Assembly (NCBI RefSeq): GCF_001665835.1
Contig: NZ_LZSX01000080.1
Location: forward strand, 34,572-98,571
Length of the DNA: 64,000 bases
Direction: 5' to 3'
From: Mycobacterium colombiense
GTDB taxonomy: Bacteria; Actinomycetota; Actinomycetes; Mycobacteriales; Mycobacteriaceae
In this document: positions 35,513-42,860 of the stretch, one piece after another
How positions within the stretch are numbered: position 1 is the first letter of the stretch
Layout of the letters: each line of letters opens with the position of its first letter
Translations under genes and position numbers: made by a program
The notes under the pieces: model-generated
Told to the model about the DNA's origin: nothing
The model's database searches: none
The model's input: the letters and a program-made list of their open reading frames with translations, nothing else

Positions 35513-36426
35513 TTCATCATTCCGTGTACTTCGATGCGCCCGTCGCGAATCCGCACGGGGTAATGCGGCAGCGCCGCGGTCGCCGGTCCGCGCAGCACCT
35601 CGCCCGATTGGCACGCGAACCTGGAACCATGCCAGGGGCAGACGATGCGACCGCGGTCGATCCACCCGTCACTCATCGGCGCGCCGAGGTGCGGGCAATG
35701 CTCACCGACCGCGACGACCTGGCCGTCGTTGCGATAAAGAACCATGCCGACACCGTCGACCGCGACCCGCTGTGGTTGGCCATCGAGCGCGGCGGCCGGC
35801 AGCACCGGCGTCCAGCGGTCGCCACCCAGCCGCGCGCCGGAGCGGTCCACACCTATGCCCGATCCGAACACCAACGCCCCGCCGAGGTAGCCGCTACCCA
35901 GGGTCAGGCCATAGCCCAGCGCGCTGCTCGCCATCGCGCGCCGATCACGGCCGCGGCGCCGATCCCACCACGACGCCGCATACAGCCCGGTTGCGATGGC
36001 GTTGACCGCGCCATGGACGAGGCCGATCCGACGCGATTGCTCATGTGTGTGCTGCCAGTCGGTCACCCCGGTGGCGGCGGCGCCGACGCTTCCCGCGAGC
36101 GCGACACCCAACGCGAACCTGGACCCCTCACGCAGCCGGGCGGCGCCCCCTGAAAGCACGCTGGCCGCATCCATCACGAGCGTCGTCGCCACCGCGCCGG
36201 TCGGCACCGACGTCAGAGCCGGGTGCAGCGGATGACCGAGCCAGGTGCCATGCAACGCGTTGCTGACTCGATCGCGGTGCCGCCCCATCGCCGCGAACAG
36301 GAAGGTCAGCGCGTGCTCGAGCCGATAACTCGGCCGGTCCAGCCACGCCTGTCGTCCCAGGGCCGTGCGCACGGCTAAGCCGGTACTGCGGATCCGATCT
36401 TCGAAATGCTGCCATCGATTCACCAC
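35509..36426 (-). CDS. DUF2231 membrane domain fused to a Rieske iron-sulfur domain
   Basis: A 305-residue protein. The first 190 residues hold HPLHPALTSVPTGAVATTLV and about four membrane helices (DUF2231 type). The last 100 residues are a Rieske domain with the [2Fe-2S] ligands in EHCPHLGAPM (C-x-H) and CPWHGSRF (C-x2-H). This would be a membrane-tethered electron carrier. Coupled to the hemerythrin gene and immediately upstream of it; whiB3 lies 152 nt on the other side, same strand. Confidence 0.88.
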   Translation of the reverse strand: MVNRWQHFEDRIRSTGLAVRTALGRQAWLDRPSYRLEHALTFLFAAMGRHRDRVSNALHGTWLGHPLHPALTSVPTGAVATTLVMDAASVLSGGAARLREGSRFALGVALAGSVGAAATGVTDWQHTHEQSRRIGLVHGAVNAIATGLYAASWWDRRRGRDRRAMASSALGYGLTLGSGYLGGALVFGSGIGVDRSGARLGGDRWTPVLPAAALDGQPQRVAVDGVGMVLYRNDGQVVAVGEHCPHLGAPMSDGWIDRGRIVCPWHGSRFACQSGEVLRGPATAALPHYPVRIRDGRIEVHGMMK

Positions 36427-36578
36427 GGCGTCCCTCCGGTATGCCAGAGCCGGCGTGACGCAACGGGCTCGACGCCGCGTCGACTAGGACAGCGGCCAAC
36501 CGGCCGGGTCCATGACTAGGACACGGATTGGCACCGCGGAGTGTTCAACCGCGACGAGTGGCCAGGGCGTTGGTGGGT

Positions 36579-36887
36579 CTAGGCCGAGCGGCGGATGGTG
36601 CGACCGCGCCCGATGTCGCCCTTGAGCAACAGGTCGCGCTCGGACTCCGACAGACCGCCCCAAACCCCGTAGGGCTCACCGACTTCGAGGGCGTGCGAGC
36701 GGCACTCCTGGATCACCGGGCACTGCCGGCACATTTCCTTCGCGCGCTGCTCGCGTTGCATGCGGGCCCGGCCACGCTCACCGTCGGGGTGGAAGAACAT
36801 CGATGAGTCAACGCCGCGGCACAAGCCCTGCAGTTGCCAATTCCAGATGTCGGCGTTGGGTCCGGGTAGCTGTTCCGGCTGTGGCAT
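36579..36887 (-). CDS. whiB3: redox-responsive regulator WhiB3
   Basis: A 102-residue WhiB protein nearly identical to M. tuberculosis WhiB3. The [4Fe-4S] ligands are Cys23 (GLCRG), Cys53 and Cys56 (MCRQC) and Cys62 (ECRSH); the beta-turn GVWGGLSESERD and a basic C-terminus follow. WhiB3 senses NO, O2 and redox state and controls polyketide lipid synthesis. The start MPQPEQLPG is chosen by homology; an upstream start adding seven residues is possible. The long upstream region probably holds its promoter. Confidence 0.96.
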   Translation of the reverse strand: MPQPEQLPGPNADIWNWQLQGLCRGVDSSMFFHPDGERGRARMQREQRAKEMCRQCPVIQECRSHALEVGEPYGVWGGLSESERDLLLKGDIGRGRTIRRSA

Positions 36888-37247
36888 TGGTTCTGTCCCT
36901 CTCTGCACCGCTCGCTCGAGGTCAGGTTCGTGAAAGCGGTTGGGTGCAACTTAAATTAAGTGGAGTGGGGGTCACCGATGACTACCCGTCATGCGTAGAC
37001 GTTAGGGGGGACGGTGAATTTCCGTCAATAGCCACTTAGCCCGGCAAAATATGTGCCGGTTGGAGCAGAATTAACTTTACGTTCACCTCGAATGAAATTG
37101 CGAAACCCATGCCGTGCTACCAGGCCGTTGGCCGAAACGAGATTTCCCAGCTCAGCGCGCGGTAGAGGGATAAGGCGAATTTATCCATGGGCTATAGTGC
37201 TTAACGGTTCGGTAACATGAAGACCACAAACTGTTTACTACATCATT
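36888..37247. other. intergenic region between divergent whiB3 and the Rv3415c-like gene
   Basis: 360 nt, AT-richer than its surroundings, holding the divergent promoters. A CTTAA-A-TTAAG palindrome stands at 36950-36960, 63 nt upstream of the whiB3 ATG. The Rv3415c-side promoter is probably within 37190-37247 (TATAGTGCTTAAC, TTTACTACATC). No RNA gene or riboswitch is recognised. Confidence 0.5.
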
Positions 37248-38072
37248 GTGATTGAAACTCGTCACACTTCCTTGATTGGACGGCGGTTGGCCGACGCCGC
37301 CTTTGGCGATCGGCCCGGCAGCTGGCCGCTGCCGTCGGCGACTACGCCGACCCAACTGTGGCTGCGCGCCGTGGCGGCCGGGGGACAGGGTCGCTACGGC
37401 GCCGCCTTCCGCGACCTCGCGGTGCTGCGGCGTAGCGCGCCCGCCGGGCGGCTCGTGTCGTTGGGCTACAGCACGCATGGGTCGTTCCTGCGCCAACTCG
37501 GTTGGCACACCGTGGCCCGGGGCTGGGACGGGCGCGCCCTGGCGCTGGCCGACGGCGACCCCGAGGCGGGCGCCGACGCGCTCATCGGGCTGGCCGCCGA
37601 CGCGTTGGGCGTCGGGCGCTTCGCGGCCGCGGCGGCGCTGCTGGCGCGCGCCGACCCGCTGCTGGCGTCGCCCAAATCCGCGCTGCCCGACCGGCTGCCG
37701 GTGCGCCGCCGCTGGGTGGCCGCCGAGCTCGCGATGGCCCGCGGCGACGGCGACGCCGCCGTCCGGCACGCCGGCGAAGGCGTCGACCTGGCTGCGGCCA
37801 TGACCGCCCCGTCGCCGCGGCACCGGGTCAAAAGCGAAGTCGTGCTGGCCGCCGCGCTGTGCTGCGCGGGCAACCTCGAGCGCGCCCGTACGGTCGCCGA
37901 CGCCGCGCTGGCGACCACCGGCCAATTAGGGCTGCTACCACTTCGTTGGGCGCTGGCCTGCTTGCTGATCGATATCGAAAGTGTCACGTTTCCAGCACAT
38001 CAGCTGCACGAAATCCGAGATGTCTGCGCAGGCCAGGTGCGGCGCGCCGGTGGAACGTGGCGTTCCGCTTGA
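37248..38072 (+). CDS. helical-repeat (TPR-like) protein, Rv3415c-like
   Basis: A 274-residue Ala/Leu/Arg-rich protein built of paired helices, for example LWLRAVAAGGQGRYGAAFRD and ADALIGLAADALGVGRFAAA, like tetratricopeptide repeats. Corresponds to Rv3415c. GTG start (VIETRHTSL). It lies upstream of sigD on the same strand with a 90-nt gap and may be part of the same regulatory unit. No enzymatic motif is visible; a scaffolding role is a guess. Confidence 0.8.
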   Translation: MIETRHTSLIGRRLADAAFGDRPGSWPLPSATTPTQLWLRAVAAGGQGRYGAAFRDLAVLRRSAPAGRLVSLGYSTHGSFLRQLGWHTVARGWDGRALALADGDPEAGADALIGLAADALGVGRFAAAAALLARADPLLASPKSALPDRLPVRRRWVAAELAMARGDGDAAVRHAGEGVDLAAAMTAPSPRHRVKSEVVLAAALCCAGNLERARTVADAALATTGQLGLLPLRWALACLLIDIESVTFPAHQLHEIRDVCAGQVRRAGGTWRSA

Positions 38073-38162
38073 AACGGCCCTTCGCCCGTTATTGTCATTT
38101 CGTTAGTTAGCCCAGTTGGCCCGCGATGTGTCCGCTTCGTAACGTTGGAGATATCACCGTCG

Positions 38163-38741
38163 ATGACAATTCCAGCAGGGGAACGTCTCGACGCTGTGGT
38201 TGCCCAGGCCGTCACCGGAGACCACAACGCATTGAGGGAGGTGCTGGAGACCATCCGTCCGATCGTCGTGAGATATTGCCGAGCGCGTGTCGGCACCGTC
38301 GATCGGGGTGGCCTGTCAGCGGACGACGTGGCACAGGAGGTGTGCTTGGCGACTATCACGGCATTGCCGCGTTATCGCGATCGCGGGCGTCCCTTCCTGG
38401 CGTTCCTGTACGGCATCGCGGCCCATAAGGTCGCCGACGCCCACCGGGCCGCCGGGCGCGACCTCGCCTATCCCACCGAAACGATTCCCGACCGTTGGTC
38501 GAACGACGCGGGACCCGAACAGCTTGCGATTGAAGCCGATTCGGTGAGCAGGATGAGCGAACTGCTCGAGATCCTGCCCGCCAAGCAGCGCGAGATCCTG
38601 ATCCTGCGCGTCGTCGTCGGGCTGTCCGCCGAGGAGACCGCGGCCGCGGTCGGCAGTACCACCGGGGCGGTCCGAGTCGCCCAGCACCGCGCGCTGTCGC
38701 GGCTGAAGTCCGAAATGATTGCGGCAGGTGACTGTGCCTGA
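38163..38741 (+). CDS. sigD: ECF sigma factor SigD
   Basis: A 192-residue ECF sigma factor: region 2 (ADDVAQEVCLATITALPRYR, FLAFLYGIAAHKVADAHR) and region 4 (LPAKQREILILRVVVGLSAEE ... GAVRVAQHRAL). It steers RNA polymerase to starvation-linked promoters; the next gene encodes its anti-sigma factor. The start is uncertain: ATG 38163 with GGAG 12 nt upstream, or TTG 38145. The upstream residues CVRFVTLEISPSMT match M. tuberculosis, but the GTG used in that annotation is not present here. Confidence 0.93.
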   Translation: MTIPAGERLDAVVAQAVTGDHNALREVLETIRPIVVRYCRARVGTVDRGGLSADDVAQEVCLATITALPRYRDRGRPFLAFLYGIAAHKVADAHRAAGRDLAYPTETIPDRWSNDAGPEQLAIEADSVSRMSELLEILPAKQREILILRVVVGLSAEETAAAVGSTTGAVRVAQHRALSRLKSEMIAAGDCA

Positions 38742-39501
38742 ATCCCTGGACGAATTCGCCCGCACCGACCTGCTGCTCGATGCGCTCGCCCAGCGCCGGC
38801 CGGTGGACGTCGAGGACCCCGACGCCGATGTGCTGACCGGCCTGCTGGAGGACTGGCGCGACAACTTGAGATGGCCGCCTGCCAGCGCGCTGGTGACGCC
38901 CGAAGAGGCCGTCAACGCGTTGCGCACCGGATTGGCCGAGCGCCGGCGCGGCAGCCATCGTGGCCTGGCCGTCGTCGGCTCGGTCGCCGCGGCGCTGATG
39001 GCGCTCAGTGGATTCGGCGCCATGGTGGTCGAGGCCCGGCCCGGCGGCAGCCTGTACGGGTTGCACGCGATGTTCTTCGACCAGCCCCAGGTGCACGGAA
39101 GCCAGGAGATGCTGGCCGCCAAGGCCGACCTGGCCAAGGTCCAGGAATCGATCGACCGGGGTCAGTGGGACCAGGCCAGGAATCAGCTGACCGAGGTGAG
39201 CAGCCTGGTGCAGTCGATCGACGACCCGGCCAGCAAACAAGACCTGATGAATCAGCTGAAGCTGTTGAACGCCAAGGTCGATGCGCGCGACCCGAACGCC
39301 ACGTTGCCGGTCGCTTCGCCACCGGCGGCCCCACCCGGGCCGGCCACCGCGATTCCGGCGGCGCCGCCCGCCGCGTCGGTCGCGCCGTCGAAGGACGCGA
39401 CACCGGCGCCGCTCAGCCCGCCGCCGAGTCCATCAGTGGGCAAGCATCACCATCACGGCCAGACGCCACCCCCGGTGGCGCCGTTAGCTCCGAATCAGTG
39501 A
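38734..39501 (+). CDS. rsdA: anti-sigma-D factor RsdA
   Basis: A membrane-anchored inhibitor of SigD (Rv3413c-like). About 255 residues from GTG 38734: an N-terminal sigma-binding segment (LARTDLLLDALAQRRPVDVE type, WPPASALVTPEEAVNALRTG), a single membrane helix near residues 79-100, an external coiled segment (AKADLAKVQESIDRGQWDQA) and a Pro/Ala/Ser-rich tail with HHHH. The start overlaps the sigD stop by 8 nt; GTG 38728 and TTG 38719 are alternatives. The tail is shorter than that of M. tuberculosis. Confidence 0.88.
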   Translation: MPESLDEFARTDLLLDALAQRRPVDVEDPDADVLTGLLEDWRDNLRWPPASALVTPEEAVNALRTGLAERRRGSHRGLAVVGSVAAALMALSGFGAMVVEARPGGSLYGLHAMFFDQPQVHGSQEMLAAKADLAKVQESIDRGQWDQARNQLTEVSSLVQSIDDPASKQDLMNQLKLLNAKVDARDPNATLPVASPPAAPPGPATAIPAAPPAASVAPSKDATPAPLSPPPSPSVGKHHHHGQTPPPVAPLAPNQ

Positions 39502-39507
39502 GCCGAA

Positions 39508-39927
39508 TCAGTGCCGGCGGTGGAAACCGTCGGCGTCTGACGTCGCTTCGTTGAGCGAGGCGTCGGCGTAGCCCCGGCAGTAATCCCACGTGACGTAGGC
39601 ATCCGGCTCGGGGTCGTAGGCGGGCTCGTGCGGACGCACGGTGCCGTCGATGAGCAGCTGCAGCAGGTTGGCGCGCAGCATGTCCCAGTCGTGGTAGTGA
39701 TCCTGCTGACATTCGTCGCAGCACACCACGAGTCCGCGAATACCCTTGTGCGCCAGCAGCGCTTCGTACACGGCCAGATCGGCAAGGTCGGCCTCGACGG
39801 CCATCCGCTCTTGCTGATCCAGGGGCTGGCCCGGCTCGACGGCTTCCAGTGCCGCCGACGGATCACAGGGGTCGTCGGCGAATGGGTCGGGCGGCAAACC
39901 CGGTGGGAGGTGGTCGCGCACGTCCAC
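39508..39927 (-). CDS. DUF5319-like conserved protein (Rv3412-like)
   Basis: A 139-residue actinobacterial protein of unknown role at the place and strand of Rv3412. It has an acidic N-terminus (PPDPFADDPCDPSAALE) and a conserved core LVVCCDECQQDHYHDWDMLR, whose Cys and His residues could bind a metal, followed by HEPAYDPEPDAYVTWDYCRG. Convergent with rsdA, 6 nt apart, and divergent from guaB2. Confidence 0.8.
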   Translation of the reverse strand: MDVRDHLPPGLPPDPFADDPCDPSAALEAVEPGQPLDQQERMAVEADLADLAVYEALLAHKGIRGLVVCCDECQQDHYHDWDMLRANLLQLLIDGTVRPHEPAYDPEPDAYVTWDYCRGYADASLNEATSDADGFHRRH

Positions 39928-40038
39928 TAGCCTACGCAGCCCGCCCGGGATAACGCCAGCAGGGAGCCGTCCGCCATGCCGCGCCGTTTATGAGCGCGGC
40001 GCGCCCGAGCAAGCGAACGACAGCGGGAGGCGAGCCGA

Positions 40039-40044
40039 TAGGAT
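40039..40044 (+). promoter_or_regulatory. candidate guaB2 -10 element
   Basis: TAGGAT (TANNNT type) about 37 nt before the guaB2 ATG would give a leader of about 30 nt containing GGAGGG, a good ribosome site at 40068-40073. Confidence 0.45.
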
Positions 40045-40081
40045 GGGTCTCTCACGCCGCATCGTATGGAGGGCCCCACTG

Positions 40082-41677
40082 ATGACCCGTGGCACGTCCC
40101 ACCTGGAAGACAGCTCTGACCTCGTCGGCAGTGCGTATGTGCGGGTGGGTGGCCTGGTCGACGACCCGGTGCCCACCGGAGGTGACAACCCGCACAAGAT
40201 TGCCATGCTCGGGCTGACGTTCGACGACGTGTTGTTGCTGCCCGCGGCCTCCGACGTCGTCCCCGCAACCGCGGACACTTCCAGCCAGCTCACCAAGAAG
40301 ATCAGGCTCAAAGTACCGCTGGTGAGTTCGGCGATGGACACGGTCACTGAGTCGCGGATGGCAATCGCGATGGCCCGGGCCGGCGGCATGGGCGTGCTGC
40401 ACCGCAACCTGCCCGTCGCCGAACAGGCCGGCCAGGTCGAGACGGTCAAGCGCTCCGAAGCCGGCATGGTCACCGACCCCGTCACCTGCCGCCCGGACAA
40501 CACCCTGGCCCAGGTCGACGCGATGTGCGCGCGGTTCCGGATCTCCGGCCTGCCGGTGGTCGACGAATCGGGCTCGCTGGTCGGCATCATCACCAACCGC
40601 GATATGCGGTTCGAGGTCGACCAGACCCGCAAGGTCGCCGAGGTGATGACCAAGGGCCCGCTGATCACCGCGCAGGAGGGCGTGTCAGCCGACGCGGCGC
40701 TGGGCCTGTTGCGGCGCCACAAGATCGAGAAGCTGCCCATCGTCGACGGCCACGGCCGGCTGACCGGTCTGATCACCGTCAAGGATTTCGTCAAGACCGA
40801 ACAACACCCGCTGGCCACCAAGGACAGCGACGGCAGGCTGCTGGTCGGCGCCGCCGTCGGCGTCGGCGGTGACGCCTGGGTACGCGCGATGATGCTGGTC
40901 GACGCCGGGGTGGACGTGCTGATCGTGGACACCGCGCACGCGCACAACCGGCTGGTGCTCGACATGGTCGGCAAGCTCAAGGCCGAAGTGGGCGAGAAGG
41001 TCGAGGTGATCGGCGGCAACGTCGCCACCCGCTCGGCGGCCACGGCCCTGGTCGCCGCCGGCGCCGACGCGGTGAAGGTGGGCGTCGGGCCCGGCTCGAT
41101 CTGCACCACCCGGGTGGTGGCCGGCGTCGGCGCGCCACAGATCACGGCGATTCTGGAGGCGGTCGCGGCCTGCGGCCCCGCGGGCGTGCCGGTGATCGCC
41201 GACGGCGGCCTGCAGTACTCCGGCGACATCGCCAAGGCGCTGGCCGCCGGCGCGTCGACGGCCATGCTGGGCTCGCTGCTGGCGGGCACCGCCGAGGCCC
41301 CCGGCGAGCTGATCTTCGTCAACGGCAAGCAGTTCAAGAGCTACCGAGGGATGGGGTCGTTGGGAGCCATGGCCGGCCGGGGTTCGGGCAGCGGAAAGTC
41401 GTACTCCAAGGACCGCTACTTCGCCGACGACGCGCTCTCGGAGGACAAGTTGGTGCCGGAGGGCATCGAGGGCCGGGTGCCCTTCCGCGGCCCGCTGTCC
41501 TCGGTGATCCACCAGCTGACCGGCGGCCTGCGCGCGGCGATGGGCTACACCGGTTCGCCGAGCATCGAGGCGCTGCAACAGGCGCAGTTCGTCCGGATCA
41601 CGGCGGCGGGCTTGCGGGAAAGCCACCCGCACGACGTCGCCATGACGGTCGAAGCCCCCAACTACTACGCACGCTGA
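40082..41677 (+). CDS. guaB2: IMP dehydrogenase GuaB2
   Basis: Converts IMP to XMP, the committed step of guanine nucleotide synthesis and the essential IMPDH of mycobacteria. 531 residues. The catalytic Cys341 lies in GPGSICTTR; two CBS domains sit between about residues 125 and 250 (MVTDPVTCRPDNTLAQVD, EVMTKGPLITAQEGV); YRGMGSLGAM and the flap region follow. The start at ATG 40082 has GGAGGG 8 nt upstream; a longer frame from 40043 is rejected. Seven nt separate it from guaB3. Confidence 0.97.
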   Translation: MTRGTSHLEDSSDLVGSAYVRVGGLVDDPVPTGGDNPHKIAMLGLTFDDVLLLPAASDVVPATADTSSQLTKKIRLKVPLVSSAMDTVTESRMAIAMARAGGMGVLHRNLPVAEQAGQVETVKRSEAGMVTDPVTCRPDNTLAQVDAMCARFRISGLPVVDESGSLVGIITNRDMRFEVDQTRKVAEVMTKGPLITAQEGVSADAALGLLRRHKIEKLPIVDGHGRLTGLITVKDFVKTEQHPLATKDSDGRLLVGAAVGVGGDAWVRAMMLVDAGVDVLIVDTAHAHNRLVLDMVGKLKAEVGEKVEVIGGNVATRSAATALVAAGADAVKVGVGPGSICTTRVVAGVGAPQITAILEAVAACGPAGVPVIADGGLQYSGDIAKALAAGASTAMLGSLLAGTAEAPGELIFVNGKQFKSYRGMGSLGAMAGRGSGSGKSYSKDRYFADDALSEDKLVPEGIEGRVPFRGPLSSVIHQLTGGLRAAMGYTGSPSIEALQQAQFVRITAAGLRESHPHDVAMTVEAPNYYAR

Positions 41678-41684
41678 GGCCCAG

Positions 41685-42812
41685 ATGGTCGAGATCGGGA
41701 TGGGCCGCGTCGCCCGTCGCAGCTATGAACTGAGCGAAGTCAGCATCGTGGCCTCCCGCCGCACCCGCTCGTCGCAGGACGTGTCGACCGCCTGGCAGCT
41801 AGACGCCTACCGGTTCGAGATCCCGGTGCTGGCGCATCCGACCGACGCGCTGGTGTCGCCGGAGTTCGCGATCGAGCTCGGCAAGCTCGGCGGCCTGGGC
41901 GTGCTCAACGGCGAGGGGCTGATCGGGCGGCACGCCGACGTCGAGTCCAAGATCGCGCAGCTGGTCGAGGCCGCCAGCAAGGAACCCGAGCCGTCGGCGG
42001 CGATCCGGCTGCTGCAGGAGTTCCACGCGGCCCCGCTCAACCCGGACCTGCTGGGCTCCGCGGTGGCCCGGATCCGGGAGGCCGGGGTCACCACCGCGGT
42101 GCGGGTCAGCCCGCAGAACGCCCAGGCGCTGACGCCGGTGCTGGTGCAGGCCGGCATCGACCTGCTGGTCATTCAGGGCACCATCGTCTCGGCCGAGCGG
42201 GTGGCCAGCGACGGGGAACCGCTGAACCTCAAGACCTTCATCTCCGAGCTAGACGTGCCGGTGGTCGCCGGCGGCGTGCAAGACCACCGCACCGCGCTGC
42301 ACCTGATGCGCACCGGCGCCGCCGGCGTCATCGTCGGCTACGGCGCGACGAGGGGAGTGACCACCAGCGACGAGGTGCTGGGCATCAGCGTGCCGATGGC
42401 CACGGCGATCGCCGACGCCGCCGCCGCGCGGCGCGAGTACCTCGACGAGACCGGCGGCCGCTACGTGCACGTGCTGGCCGACGGCGACATCCACACCTCG
42501 GGCGAGCTGGCGAAGGCGATCGCCTGCGGCGCCGACGCGGTGGTGCTGGGCACGCCGCTCGCCGAGTCCGCCGAGGCGCTGGGCGAGGGCTGGTTCTGGC
42601 CGGCCGCCGCGGCGCACCCGTCGCTGCCGCGCGGTGCGCTGCTGCAGATCGCCGTCGGCGAGCGCCCGCCGCTGCACCAGGTGCTCAACGGCCCGTCCGA
42701 CGACCCGTTCGGCAGCCTCAACCTGGTCGGCGGGCTGCGCCGGTCGATGGCCAAGGCCGGCTATTGTGACCTCAAGGAGTTCCAGAAGGTCGGCCTGACC
42801 GTCGGTAGCTAA
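41685..42812 (+). CDS. guaB3: IMPDH-family protein GuaB3
   Basis: A 375-residue IMPDH/GMPR-fold protein without CBS domains. The loop that holds the catalytic Cys in GuaB2 reads GVIVGYGATRGVTTSDEVLG here, with no Cys, so ordinary IMPDH chemistry is doubtful. DGDIHTSGELAKAIACGADAV matches the nucleotide phosphate site. Always next to guaB2 in mycobacteria. Its activity in mycobacteria is unsettled as far as I know. Confidence 0.93.
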   Translation: MVEIGMGRVARRSYELSEVSIVASRRTRSSQDVSTAWQLDAYRFEIPVLAHPTDALVSPEFAIELGKLGGLGVLNGEGLIGRHADVESKIAQLVEAASKEPEPSAAIRLLQEFHAAPLNPDLLGSAVARIREAGVTTAVRVSPQNAQALTPVLVQAGIDLLVIQGTIVSAERVASDGEPLNLKTFISELDVPVVAGGVQDHRTALHLMRTGAAGVIVGYGATRGVTTSDEVLGISVPMATAIADAAAARREYLDETGGRYVHVLADGDIHTSGELAKAIACGADAVVLGTPLAESAEALGEGWFWPAAAAHPSLPRGALLQIAVGERPPLHQVLNGPSDDPFGSLNLVGGLRRSMAKAGYCDLKEFQKVGLTVGS

Positions 42813-42860
42813 CCCGGAGGCCGTTGGCTCGTTACCCGCCGGTAAGGCCATACTGGTGCG

